In this document: piece by piece, positions 8,367 through 16,614 of the stretch
Layout: each line of letters begins with the position of its first letter
How positions within the stretch are numbered: the stretch's first letter is position 1
NCBI GenBank assembly: GCA_964562175.1
Contig: CAZLRV010000010.1
Span: forward strand, 1-64,000
Source: CAZCJU01 sp964562175
Lineage (GTDB): Bacteria; Bacillota; Clostridia; Oscillospirales; CAG-272
Direction of reading: 5' to 3'
DNA length: 64,000 nt
Translations under genes and position numbers: made by a program
Notes under the pieces: model-generated
What the model was told of the DNA's origin: nothing
The model's input: the letters and a program-made list of their open reading frames with translations, nothing else
Database searches by the model: none

Positions 8367-8598
8367 CATATTTTGCAACTATCTGTACGATAGACATAAG
8401 AAATCGCTTTTGGAGGGGAACGTGTTCGTTTGCGGTGATGTCGTGTCGGATGAATCGGAATGTCGGAATCAAACATATCCTACGGTATCATTGTATACAT
8501 ATACGATCATGCCGAAGCATCTGTATATAATTGTTATTATCTCCGCCGACGAATACGGGCGACCGCAGGTGTCCCTATGCTGTCGTGCGCAAATAATA
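8367..8598. other. Intergenic region, nothing recognised
   Basis: Sequence between the hairpin and the 3' end of the ECF S-component gene. Open frames on the plus strand run into the antisense of that gene and have no ribosome site. I see no RNA gene or repeat in it. Confidence 0.4.
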
Positions 8599-9285
8599 TC
8601 AAATGCCGTACTTCTTTTTTATCCGTTCAAGCTTTTGCCCCATGCTATCGGAGAGTATGCACAGATAAATGACATTGGATACCGAGTAAACAAGTGTATA
8701 CGGCACAGCCGAAAGCAACGAAGCACGGTAAAGCGATATGTTGAACGTGCCGTTATACCAAAGCACCGTCCAAATATCCATTATAAATGAAAATGCGATG
8801 CCCGATATTATACCGTAGAGTATCAATAAAATGCGGTACTTTTTAAGAGCACCTCCGAGCAAGCCCGCAAAATAACCCAAAAGCCCGAAAGCGAGCATCT
8901 GAAAGGGTGTCCACGGTCCTTGCCCGAAATAAAAATTCGACAACAGCACCGACAATGCACCGACGAGAAAACCCGATTCCGCACCGAGATACATTGCGCT
9001 TATAACGGCTATTGCCGTTATCGGCTTAAAAAGCGGGATAAAGCGACCTACTATGGAAAGTGCCGTCATTACGGAGCATATCACCATTCTTCTTGTGCCG
9101 ATATTCTTTTTTTCAAAGCCAGTACAAAACAGAAGAAGTGCGGCAAGTGTAACGGCAAGCACGATGAGCATATACTTTTTTTCATCTATCAACACCGCGC
9201 CGAGCAATACCGCAAGCGGAATGATACAAAGCGGCAGGGCATATCTCAAAACAGTGCGTGCATATTTATTTTTTACGGTAAGCAT
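8599..9285 (-). CDS. ECF transporter substrate-binding (S) component
   Basis: A 228-residue membrane protein with seven or eight hydrophobic segments. From residue 64 on it has the S-component pattern: RRMVICSVMTALSIVGRF, then PITAIAVISAMYLG, and GPWTPFQMLAFGLLGYFAG. S components bind a vitamin with high affinity and dock onto an EcfT-EcfA module. It overlaps the T-component gene by 13 bases and is the last gene of an operon led by a cobalamin riboswitch, so a corrinoid or precursor is the likely substrate (inference). No ATPase gene is present in the operon, so EcfA subunits must come from elsewhere. Confidence 0.85.
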   Translation of the reverse strand: MLTVKNKYARTVLRYALPLCIIPLAVLLGAVLIDEKKYMLIVLAVTLAALLLFCTGFEKKNIGTRRMVICSVMTALSIVGRFIPLFKPITAIAVISAMYLGAESGFLVGALSVLLSNFYFGQGPWTPFQMLAFGLLGYFAGLLGGALKKYRILLILYGIISGIAFSFIMDIWTVLWYNGTFNISLYRASLLSAVPYTLVYSVSNVIYLCILSDSMGQKLERIKKKYGI

Positions 9286-10166
9286 TTATTACCTCCACGC
9301 CCTTGAGATGAGAATTTTTTCCGTATCGCATATACAATGTCGTTGAGTATCGGAAGTGCGGCAAGCAATGCAAACGATAGCCGACCGACAAGCTTGGCAC
9401 AAGACATCGGCGATGTTTTGAATGAAGGGTAAAACTCGGTATTCATCGCACCGCTTGCCACGCATATGCACGTTATCGCCGACAGTGCCGACATTGCGAC
9501 GATAAGTATGACATCCGCTTTTTTTATGTGATATTGCGAATAATTTGTACGTTTTCCCACTCCCCAGCCGCGTGCCTCCATGCTTTGTGCGGTGGTTATT
9601 CCGTTTTCGAGTGTAAGGGATACCATTACCGAGAATATCCTGAGCTTGCCTTTTATTGCATCAATGGGATTGCCGTCGGCGTAAATGCCGAGCGTTGTTT
9701 GAGCCTCGCTTATGCGTTTGATATCACGGCTGAATTCGGGAATCAGGCGTAAGCCCATCGAAATAACGAGTGAGAGCTTCGGTGAGAGAATACCGAGCAG
9801 ATAGAGCAGCTTATCGCTTGTCATTATATGAGTAAACGAGCCGAAGGCGTACAGTGTCGAGCATATCATTGCGGCGGCAAAAAGCCCGTAGACGGTTGCC
9901 TCAAGCGTTATCGGTCTGTCATTCAAAACGAGCAGTACGGTAACGCCGTCGTGTGAAACGAGCGGATTAACTACAAGCGTTGCGGCAAATATCAATGCAT
10001 AATATATATGCGACCTTCCCGCACCGCACATCATAAGATTATATACAACGCAAGAGGCGAGCGAGGTGAGCAACAGCATCGGCTCAAAGCAAAAAACGGA
10101 TATCCCGACCACTGCGGCAAAATACACAAGAACCGTTACCGGGTCGTATCGTGCAAATGTACGCAT
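9273..10166 (-). CDS. ECF transporter transmembrane (T) component
   Basis: A 297-residue CbiQ/EcfT-type protein: five or so membrane segments and a cytoplasmic coupling region with the conserved Ala-Arg-Gly motif (SMEARGWG, about residue 195) that contacts the ATPases. PKLSLVISMGLRLIPEF is also typical of the family. It couples the S component next door to ATP hydrolysis. Its place between the surface corrinoid-binding candidates and the S component supports a dedicated transporter. Downstream gene overlap (13 bases) implies coupled translation. Confidence 0.9.
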   Translation of the reverse strand: MRTFARYDPVTVLVYFAAVVGISVFCFEPMLLLTSLASCVVYNLMMCGAGRSHIYYALIFAATLVVNPLVSHDGVTVLLVLNDRPITLEATVYGLFAAAMICSTLYAFGSFTHIMTSDKLLYLLGILSPKLSLVISMGLRLIPEFSRDIKRISEAQTTLGIYADGNPIDAIKGKLRIFSVMVSLTLENGITTAQSMEARGWGVGKRTNYSQYHIKKADVILIVAMSALSAITCICVASGAMNTEFYPSFKTSPMSCAKLVGRLSFALLAALPILNDIVYAIRKKFSSQGRGGNKCLP

Positions 10167-10185
10167 CCGTACCCCTCCTTTCGTT

Positions 10186-11781
10186 TTACTCTATATCTCT
10201 GCCTAATTGAACCGTATAGAGCCATTCTATATTGTCGCCGTCAGTCAAAGCATATTGACCGCAAGCCACATTCGGCGTTACTCCGTTCACACGGTACATC
10301 CAGCCCGACAGATCGCCGAAATCAAATTCGTATAAGCTGTTTATTCCCGAAACATACGCACTCTCCTCGCTTCCCCGTATATCCAAGCGCAGGCTTCGAC
10401 TTTTTGCCGCTCGGATAAGCACATCGTAAACGGTATCGCCCTTTATCAAATCAAATTCGGTATACTCAAGCATAACGCCGTCACTCGGTATATGCGCCTT
10501 GCCCTTATCCGATACGGTATCGCACCTGATACAAAGGCTCACATGACCTATGACCTCACCCGTGCTTATATCGCTTGTACCGTAATAGTTTCCCGGTAAA
10601 TGCACATCCGTAAAATAAACGATACAGACAATACATCCCCACACGAGAACGACGGCAATATAATTTTTGATATTGCGTTTTTTTATCAAAAAAAGCCAAA
10701 GGCACACAATAACGCATAGCACGCTTGCGATAATATAGGCAAGGTGCTTATAGTTTATCGCTTTCTTTTCGCCCCCCGTCGGCACAGTCGGCTCGTCGGT
10801 GTCGTCGTTTTCCGTAATCTTATCAACCGCTATTGCGGTATTTGCGTTATCAAGGATATAAAGCCCCTCTCTGCCCTCTTTCATTCGAAGATAAGACACG
10901 GAGGAATAAAAAGCTTGAACGGTCGCATTCTCACTCGTTTTTTGACCGAGGGTATGGCAGAAGCTGCCGTCATCAAGGCGAAAAAGACACATTGCATCGA
11001 AAAGCGTATTTCCGTTTTTGATAAATCGCTCATCATATCGGCAATCTATACCGAGTGAGGACAGAGCCGTTATGACCTGTGCAATGCTTTCGGGATTTTC
11101 CGTACCGTAGCTTTTATACGTTCCGTTATCGAGCTGTGCGGCAGACAAAAACGCAAGTGCTTTTTCGATTTTTTCCTCAGCCCCGTCAAGGTCTTTATGA
11201 GGCGGCAGAGCCTGCAGAGCCATAGATGTGACATCAACATCGCCCTTTTTTCCGTCAAGCGACCAGCCGCCGTCGGAGCATTGCATGGAAAACAGCTTTT
11301 CCGCAGTGCCGTCGGCGGTATACTTATCGCTTGTGTAACCGTTATTCAGTAAATGAAGTCCGAAAATAAGGCTCATTATACCGCCTTTCTCCGTATATTC
11401 GTCAATAGAGGAAAGGATATATCCGTCACAGCTGCCGAAAGATGCCAGACACAAGGCGAATTTCAGACCCGATGCGGGCGAATATGCTTTATTTTCGGAC
11501 AAATATTCGAGAAGTGCCGTCTCGTATGTCGAGGTATCGCAATCAACGTACTGTGAAAGCGTAAAAGCGTACCACTCGTTGCCCGATGCGGGCGATGCCG
11601 AAAGCGTAATGTCTATCCACTCTTGAAGGCTTGATGACGATGACGTACTCAGCTTATAATTTATGATACCGTCGACGAGCTGTTTTACCTCGCCGACGGT
11701 ATCATTATTTTCGGCAAAGACGTTGTGCGGCGTAACCGATATCAATATTACGCATAAAAGCAATGCCGAAAGCTTTTTCAT
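10186..11781 (-). CDS. Intrinsic-factor-like membrane protein: alpha/alpha-toroid domain, two TM helices, DUF4430 domain
   Basis: A 531-residue protein starting MKKLSALLL, with a signal peptide ending near VFAEN. Residues about 40-330 are helical repeats of the prenyltransferase/squalene-cyclase toroid type (GGWSLDGKKG, then DVTSMALQALP; DNGTYKS; DGSFCHT). Two hydrophobic helices follow (about 350-390). The C-terminal about 120 residues are DUF4430: GDTVYDVL, YVSGINSLYEFD, SGWMYRVNG, and DGDNIEWLYT. Animal intrinsic factor and transcobalamin pair exactly these two folds around cobalamin. With the upstream cobalamin riboswitch, I infer corrinoid capture outside the membrane and delivery to the ECF transporter. 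The start overlaps the previous stop (ATGA). Confidence 0.82.
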   Translation of the reverse strand: MKKLSALLLCVILISVTPHNVFAENNDTVGEVKQLVDGIINYKLSTSSSSSLQEWIDITLSASPASGNEWYAFTLSQYVDCDTSTYETALLEYLSENKAYSPASGLKFALCLASFGSCDGYILSSIDEYTEKGGIMSLIFGLHLLNNGYTSDKYTADGTAEKLFSMQCSDGGWSLDGKKGDVDVTSMALQALPPHKDLDGAEEKIEKALAFLSAAQLDNGTYKSYGTENPESIAQVITALSSLGIDCRYDERFIKNGNTLFDAMCLFRLDDGSFCHTLGQKTSENATVQAFYSSVSYLRMKEGREGLYILDNANTAIAVDKITENDDTDEPTVPTGGEKKAINYKHLAYIIASVLCVIVCLWLFLIKKRNIKNYIAVVLVWGCIVCIVYFTDVHLPGNYYGTSDISTGEVIGHVSLCIRCDTVSDKGKAHIPSDGVMLEYTEFDLIKGDTVYDVLIRAAKSRSLRLDIRGSEESAYVSGINSLYEFDFGDLSGWMYRVNGVTPNVACGQYALTDGDNIEWLYTVQLGRDIE

Positions 11782-12692
11782 TTTTTTCTTCTGATAAAAG
11801 CGATAACGGCAATAACGATTATTGCACACGCTACCGCAACAGCCGCTGCCGTGGCAACGGTTTTGGCAGAATCATTACCGTTCGCATTCTCTACGTCACT
11901 GTCGGAGGTCTCGCCGGACGTTTCCTCGTCCTGAGGTGCTTCCGTCGTTTCACTCGTATCGGTGTTTTCGGTATCTGTACCCGTTGGCGCACTCGCCTCA
12001 ACGCCTACGACACAGACAGTGGGAACAAGCACTTGCGTATCGGATACGGCACTTACGATATGCTCACCGCCGTTATCGAATTTAACGCTTACCTTACCCT
12101 GTGCATCGGTCTTGAACGACGTTTTTTGTCCGTCTATCGTTATTGTGGCATCCGCAACGGGCGTTTTCGTTGCATTATAGTTTTCATCGTACACATTGTA
12201 TGAAAGTGTCAACTCAAGCTCGCCGTCAGCCTTTACGGTAGCCATGTCTTTGTCAAACCAACAATAAGTATCGGACCATGCATTAAGGTCGGAATATACG
12301 AATGCGTTTACGTGATCGCCCTCATTTACCGTATCCGCCAAGCTCATTGCGGCATTGTTATTTACGTAATAGCCGTAGCTTCCGCCGTTTTCAACGCCCC
12401 ATAGCTTTGTGAGGCTCAGCCCCCACTCGGTCTTTGCGGTAGCGTAGCCGGTTGCCGCACCGCCGTCAAAAAACTTGTCGTGTGCCGCATACAGCACATC
12501 ATTTACGGTAATTGCATTGTCCGAGTCCGTATCGGCTACATTTAGCTCTGCTCTGCTCAGTACCAAGCTGCCGGCGTTGGACAGTGTGACATAGACCTTT
12601 ATACCGTCTGCCTCACCGTCGGCAAGCGATACGATACAAGTGCATGACAATATCATCATCATGACAAGTGCGATTGAAAGAATTTTTTTCAT
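11778..12692 (-). CDS. Surface protein with DUF4430-like and Ig-like domains and C-terminal membrane anchor
   Basis: A 304-residue exported protein. It has a signal peptide (about 1-24), then a domain (about 25-150) resembling DUF4430: TVNDVLYAAHDKF, GSYGYYVNNN, LADTVNEGDHV. An Ig-like/CarboxypepD_reg-like module follows (about 165-230; ADATITIDGQ, DAQGKVSVKF). A Thr/Glu/Asp-rich spacer (about 235-270) and a terminal helix ending in FIRRKK complete it. The spacer and anchor suggest a wall-spanning stalk that holds the binding domain outside. Good ribosome site (AGAGGA). Co-transcribed from the riboswitch promoter, so probably a surface corrinoid-binding protein; direct ligand evidence is absent. 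Confidence 0.75.
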   Translation of the reverse strand: MKKILSIALVMMMILSCTCIVSLADGEADGIKVYVTLSNAGSLVLSRAELNVADTDSDNAITVNDVLYAAHDKFFDGGAATGYATAKTEWGLSLTKLWGVENGGSYGYYVNNNAAMSLADTVNEGDHVNAFVYSDLNAWSDTYCWFDKDMATVKADGELELTLSYNVYDENYNATKTPVADATITIDGQKTSFKTDAQGKVSVKFDNGGEHIVSAVSDTQVLVPTVCVVGVEASAPTGTDTENTDTSETTEAPQDEETSGETSDSDVENANGNDSAKTVATAAAVAVACAIIVIAVIAFIRRKK

Positions 12693-12720
12693 TTTTTCCT
12701 CTTCTTTTTTTATTTATATC

Positions 12721-13260
12721 TTAATTGAAGATATACGTTCCGAAAAACGGCAAGATACCGTTCTTATAATCGTAGGTCATACCGCACACCTCGGCAAGTG
12801 CCTTAACGTGTATACAGTATGCCGACATACATGAATATCTCAGCTCGGGATATCTGCACCCCTGCCCGGTGGGCATAACGCACGGTTGGCATAAAACACA
12901 GCCGCTCGCCCCTATCATAAAGCCGTCGTGTCCACTTGCACGCAATTTTTTTATAACGGCAAACATCATGGCGTTATGTGTATTTCTTGCGTGCTTAAGC
13001 TTATCGTTATCGGATAGCTCCGGTACGTCCCATTCCGTTTTGACAAACAGGGCTTTTTTGTATGACAATACCCTTTGCTTCATCTCCTCCGGTGTGCCGC
13101 AGGTCGGTGGGCATGAGTAATTTACGCCGTACTGACCGCACAGATTTTCCTCACAATACGGGCGAAAGCGTTCGTCAAATACTATTTTATCCGTTTGCGT
13201 GACCTCGGCATTTGAAAAGCCTTCGTCAAGTGCAAGACTCACGATATCCTCGTTATTCAC
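12721..13260 (-). CDS. DUF2284 Cys-rich metal-binding protein
   Basis: A 179-residue soluble protein of the DUF2284 family. Cysteines cluster in CEENLCGQYG, SCPPTCGTPEE, GCVLCQPC and GCRYPELRYSC, a pattern suited to an Fe-S cluster or other metal. DUF2284 genes occur near corrinoid-dependent methyltransferases and cobalamin genes in anaerobes, from general knowledge; the function is not established. Here it is the second gene of a riboswitch-controlled operon. It starts with GTG (13258-13260), overlapping the previous gene by 8 bases. A role in handling or reducing the corrinoid is a guess. Confidence 0.85.
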   Translation of the reverse strand: MNNEDIVSLALDEGFSNAEVTQTDKIVFDERFRPYCEENLCGQYGVNYSCPPTCGTPEEMKQRVLSYKKALFVKTEWDVPELSDNDKLKHARNTHNAMMFAVIKKLRASGHDGFMIGASGCVLCQPCVMPTGQGCRYPELRYSCMSAYCIHVKALAEVCGMTYDYKNGILPFFGTYIFN

Positions 13261-13651
13261 TTTTATCTGTGTCCGTCCTCTCTTTTTTCGCTTCTTTCAT
13301 TGCCTTTATTCTGTTTTGCTTTGCTCTTATGCGTTTTTCTCTGTTCTTTTGCATTCTGTCGTCATCTCTCGACGGCTTTATACCGGCACTTTCGAGCGCT
13401 CTCGGCCATGGTCCCAAATGCGCCTTTATCGCAACGACTTCGCTCTGCGACATATCCGAGCGTTTGGGATAGCGTCCCAGGCACTCATACTTTTTTCGCA
13501 ACAGCTCAATGCATTCACTTTCGGATATCGGTTGACACACGGCTTCCTCCGCAAAAAAATAATACGCTTCTTTATCCTTTACAATAAAAGAGCGTAGCTT
13601 TACTTCCCGATAATAAACACTCTTATCGGGTATTCGGGCTACACTTTTCAT
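13253..13651 (-). CDS. Small basic protein with homing-endonuclease-associated-like repeat
   Basis: A 132-residue protein, first gene behind the cobalamin riboswitch. The start is ATG 13651 (MKSVARIPDK); the longer frame reads back into the aptamer and is not used. Residues about 55-95 (RYPKRSDM then LGPWPRALESAGIKP) resemble the short repeats often found beside HNH or homing endonucleases, a helical nucleic-acid-binding unit. The C-terminal 35 residues are highly charged (RMQKNREKRIR). No catalytic motif is seen. Its presence under cobalamin control is unexplained; it could be a regulator or RNA-binding protein. Confidence 0.65.
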   Translation of the reverse strand: MKSVARIPDKSVYYREVKLRSFIVKDKEAYYFFAEEAVCQPISESECIELLRKKYECLGRYPKRSDMSQSEVVAIKAHLGPWPRALESAGIKPSRDDDRMQKNREKRIRAKQNRIKAMKEAKKERTDTDKSE

Positions 13652-13675
13652 GTCCAAAAATGATGTTACACCATA

Positions 13676-13789
13676 CCGATACGGTGAGTATTCCGACTTA
13701 ACGGGCAAATGCCCGAATTACGGTAATGACGGTTGCGACGGATTTTCACCGAACTTCCCTCTGATCCGCTCTGTGCGGAACCATATCGG
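13676..13789 (-). ncRNA. Cobalamin (B12) riboswitch
   Basis: On the minus strand the leader shows the conserved cobalamin aptamer blocks: GGTTCC near the 5' end, then GGGAAGTTCGGTGAAAATCC (core GGGAA and GGTGAAAATCC), a CATTACCGTAA block in the place of the usual CAACTGTAA, and AAGTCGGAATACTCACC near the 3' end. The outer helix P1 pairs CCGATA (13784-13789) with TATCGG (13676-13681). It sits between a strong promoter and the first operon gene. Cobalamin binding normally represses such operons at transcription or translation; the short distance to the ATG suggests control of ribosome access. Confidence 0.9.
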
Positions 13790-13809
13790 CAAATATTCTG
13801 TTTTTATGT

Positions 13810-13838
13810 ATGATACCACTTTTTTTTCGTTTTGTCAA
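13810..13838 (-). promoter_or_regulatory. Sigma-A promoter of the cobalamin-uptake operon
   Basis: On the minus strand, TTGACA (13833-13838) and TATCAT (13810-13815) are separated by 17 bases. The start site would be about 15 bases before the riboswitch aptamer. Confidence 0.85.
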
Positions 13839-13965
13839 TCGCTTTTGCCGATTTTTTTTCATTAAATGTATTATTTTACTTTAGATAGGCACTCTTTTTG
13901 CATTCGCAAATTGCGGTTGCAATGAAAAAAATCTCCGAAATACACAAATTTTATCAAAAAAGGGC

Positions 13966-13994
13966 TTGAAATTTGAGTTTTTTTATGGTATCAT
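13966..13994 (+). promoter_or_regulatory. Sigma-A promoter of the XRE-cupin gene
   Basis: TTGAAA (13966-13971) and TATCAT (13989-13994), 17-base spacer, 35 bases upstream of the ATG. Confidence 0.65.
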
Positions 13995-14028
13995 GTACAT
14001 ATATAATGTGTCTTGGAGAATTAAATAA

Positions 14029-14604
14029 ATGGAAGAATGTAACCTCAAACAAATAGGTGAGAGACTTAAGGACTTAAGAGAGATATTTTCTTACTCAACC
14101 GAATACACGGCAAAGGCTCTTGATGTGTCCGAGCAGATATATATTGAAAGCGAGAACGGTGAACGCGATCTGCCGATTTCCTTTTTGCATAAGGCGGCTA
14201 AGCTGTTCGAGGTCGATATAACCGATATCATTCTCGGCGAAGCACCGACGCTTTCGCTCTACCACGTTGCTCATCTTGACGACGGCTTGCCCGTCGAGCA
14301 TAGAGAGGGCTTTGCGTACAGAAACATGGCGTATCTGTTCAAGGACCGCAGAGTTGAGCCGTTTATCGTAGTTGCTCCCTATTCCGAGGCGGCTCAGAAC
14401 GCACCGATATCGCTCTCCGTTCACGACGGTCAGGAATTTGATCTGGTGCTTAAGGGCACGCTTAAAATGGTCGTAAATGAGAAAACGGAAATACTGCACG
14501 CAGGCGAGAGCATCTACTTAAATTCGAAATATCCGCACGGTATGATCGCCGTTGACGGTGAGGACTGCGAATTTTTGGCTGTGGTCATTCCCGAAAACGC
14601 TTGA
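14029..14604 (+). CDS. XRE-family regulator with C-terminal cupin domain
   Basis: A 191-residue protein. Residues about 6-65 are a Cro/C1 helix-turn-helix (IGERLKDLREI, TAKALDVSEQIYIESE). Residues about 110-190 are a cupin sensor: HDGQEFDLVLKG, then HAGESIYLNSKYPHG. Proteins of this design (PuuR/MltR type) sense a small metabolite in the cupin barrel and repress nearby or distant operons. In clostridia many lie next to AMP-ligase genes, but here the next gene is rsmE, 1 base away, which does not reveal the ligand. TTGGAGA precedes the ATG. Confidence 0.88.
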   Translation: MEECNLKQIGERLKDLREIFSYSTEYTAKALDVSEQIYIESENGERDLPISFLHKAAKLFEVDITDIILGEAPTLSLYHVAHLDDGLPVEHREGFAYRNMAYLFKDRRVEPFIVVAPYSEAAQNAPISLSVHDGQEFDLVLKGTLKMVVNEKTEILHAGESIYLNSKYPHGMIAVDGEDCEFLAVVIPENA

Positions 14605-14605
14605 T

Positions 14606-15328
14606 ATGCGATTTTTCGTATCAAACGAGTGCATTCACGGTGATTCGATAGTTATCGGAGGCGAGGATGCACGCCACATCTCCTACTCGTTACGTTGCAG
14701 AGTCGGCGAGCTTCTGACCGTGTGCGGCGAGGGTGGGCTTGAATATGCGTGTAAAATATCGGATATCACAAAGGACACCGTATTTCTCACCGTTACCGAC
14801 GTTAAAAAAAGCGAGAACGAATCGGCTGTGAGAGTCCATCTGTTTCAAGCGATGCCGAAAGGTGAGAAAGCCGAGCTTATCGTGCAGAAGGCGGTCGAGC
14901 TTGGCGTATACGATATCACCTTTGTTCAAACCGAGCGGTGCATAGTGAAGCTTGACGGAAAAAGTGCCGAGAGCAAGCGAACAAGATATGAAAAAATAGC
15001 GAAAGCGGCATCCGAGCAATGCGGGCGGGCAATGATACCGAAAATCATAATGCCCGTTTCTTTTGAGAGTGCCCTGCACTCCCTCGGCAATGCGTGCAAT
15101 ATCTTTTGCTATGAGGGCGGGGGCACAGTATCGCTGAAAAAAGCTCTGAGGGAACGGGTGAGTGACGATATAAATGTTTTCATAGGTCCGGAGGGCGGTT
15201 GGTCGGAGACAGAATACGAGCTGTCGCTTGGCTTTTGTACTCCGGTAAATCTCGGAAAAAGGATATTAAGGTGTGAAACTTCTCCGCTTTTCGTTCTCTC
15301 ATCGGTCGTTTACGAATGCGAACTGTGA
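14606..15328 (+). CDS. rsmE: 16S rRNA (uracil(1498)-N(3))-methyltransferase RsmE
   Basis: A 240-residue SPOUT methyltransferase that methylates U1498 in helix 44 of 16S rRNA using S-adenosylmethionine. Seen: the N-terminal PUA-like domain (MRFFVSNE, GEDARHISYSLR), QAMPKGEKAELIVQKAVELG, the ERCIVK segment, SEQCGRA, the cofactor loop IGPEGGWSETE, and the C-terminal knot LGKRILRCETSPL. Length is normal. ATG 14606 is chosen because it matches the family N-terminus; a start further upstream lies inside the preceding gene. Confidence 0.95.
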   Translation: MRFFVSNECIHGDSIVIGGEDARHISYSLRCRVGELLTVCGEGGLEYACKISDITKDTVFLTVTDVKKSENESAVRVHLFQAMPKGEKAELIVQKAVELGVYDITFVQTERCIVKLDGKSAESKRTRYEKIAKAASEQCGRAMIPKIIMPVSFESALHSLGNACNIFCYEGGGTVSLKKALRERVSDDINVFIGPEGGWSETEYELSLGFCTPVNLGKRILRCETSPLFVLSSVVYECEL

Positions 15329-15388
15329 ATTTTCCGTCAACCTGTCGTAAACATTGGCTTTTATTCACGATTTTTTTTGCAAAAACTA

Positions 15389-15417
15389 TTGAATTTTGCC
15401 AAAAAGTAATGTAAAAT
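15389..15417 (+). promoter_or_regulatory. Sigma-A promoter of the PucR-type gene
   Basis: TTGAAT (15389-15394) and TAAAAT (15412-15417) with 17 bases between. It lies 78 bases upstream of the coding start. Confidence 0.65.
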
Positions 15418-15495
15418 ATTGTTGAAATGTACTCGTACAGAGTCGATACGGCGCTGTACGCTGTACGCACGCAATGAAAGGGGCTGCGTAATCGT

Positions 15496-16581
15496 ATGTC
15501 AAACAGATTATTCCAAAGTATAATCCATCAAATGAAAGATGCTATTGATAGAGGCATCGGCGTTATAGACGAAAACGGTGTCATTATATCCTGTTCGGAG
15601 CTGGGACGCATCGGAGAAACGAGGCTTGGCATACGCGAGGAGCTGTCATATTCAACCGACGTTATATTTTCGGGCGGCTACACGTACCGACCTCTCAGCA
15701 TCGGTGCAAAGGCGGAGTACATAGTATTTGTCGAAGGTGACGATAAGCTGGCTGAAAAGATCTCCGCATTGCTTGCCGTTTCACTCAACAACATAAAGAC
15801 CTTGTATGACGAAAAATACGACAAGGCTTCGTTTATCAAAAACATAATTTTGGACAATATACTGCCGAGCGATATATATATCAAATCAAAGGAGCTTCAT
15901 TTCGATGCCGACGCAATGCGCGCCGTCGTTTTGATAAAGTTCCATAACCATACCGATACTCTGCCCTTGGATATTGTATCGAATCTTTTCCCCGACAAAA
16001 ACAACGATTACGTTATAAGCGTCGGAGAGACCGATATCGTCCTTGTTCGCGAGATGCATCACTCCTACGAGTTGCCCGAAATAATGAAGACCTGCAAGAC
16101 CATCGCCGACACGCTTTCGGCCGAGTTCTTCGCCAAGGTCTCCATAGGTATAGGCACGCCCGCAGAGAGCATAAAGGATCTTGCCCGCTCTTTCAAGGAG
16201 GCGCAGGTGGCTCTTGAGGTCGGCAAGGTATTCGATACCGAAAAGAATATAATCGCTTACGAAAATTTGGGAATAGGCAGACTTATTTACCAACTTCCCA
16301 CCACTCTGTGCGAAATGTTTTTGCAAGAGGTCTTCAAGCGCGGCTCGCTTGAGTCTCTCGACCAGGAAACACTGCTCACGATACAATGCTTCTTTGAAAA
16401 CAATCTGAATGTTTCCGAGACCTCACGTAAGCTGTTCGTTCACAGAAATACGCTCGTATACAGACTTGAAAAGATCAAAAAGATTACGGGACTTGACCTG
16501 CGTGAATTTGAGCATGCCATAACCTTCAAGGTTGCCTTGATGGTTAAAAAATATCTCACCTCCAAGCCTGTAAAATATTGA
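15496..16581 (+). CDS. PucR/CdaR-type transcriptional regulator
   Basis: A 361-residue regulator. The N-terminal third resembles a sugar-diacid/PAS-like sensing region (IGVIDENGVIISCSELGRIG). The middle has a GGDEF-like CdaR domain (about 130-260; FFAKVSIGIGTPAESIKDL). The C-terminal PucR helix-turn-helix is clear: NLNVSETSRKLFVHRNTLVY then RLEKIKKITGLDLR. Family members activate purine, amino-acid or diacid catabolism genes. It is followed 33 bases later by ftsE, and whether they share a transcript is open; no terminator is evident between them. The ligand is unknown. Confidence 0.85.
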   Translation: MSNRLFQSIIHQMKDAIDRGIGVIDENGVIISCSELGRIGETRLGIREELSYSTDVIFSGGYTYRPLSIGAKAEYIVFVEGDDKLAEKISALLAVSLNNIKTLYDEKYDKASFIKNIILDNILPSDIYIKSKELHFDADAMRAVVLIKFHNHTDTLPLDIVSNLFPDKNNDYVISVGETDIVLVREMHHSYELPEIMKTCKTIADTLSAEFFAKVSIGIGTPAESIKDLARSFKEAQVALEVGKVFDTEKNIIAYENLGIGRLIYQLPTTLCEMFLQEVFKRGSLESLDQETLLTIQCFFENNLNVSETSRKLFVHRNTLVYRLEKIKKITGLDLREFEHAITFKVALMVKKYLTSKPVKY

Positions 16582-16614
16582 TCTTGACGCATCTCGGATG
16601 CGGAAAGGCTTAAA

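Noticed and set aside
7511..8476. Long minus-strand open frame antisense to the TetR gene
   Set aside because: It lies opposite a well-supported regulator gene, has no ribosome site and no recognisable domain; it is a codon-bias shadow.
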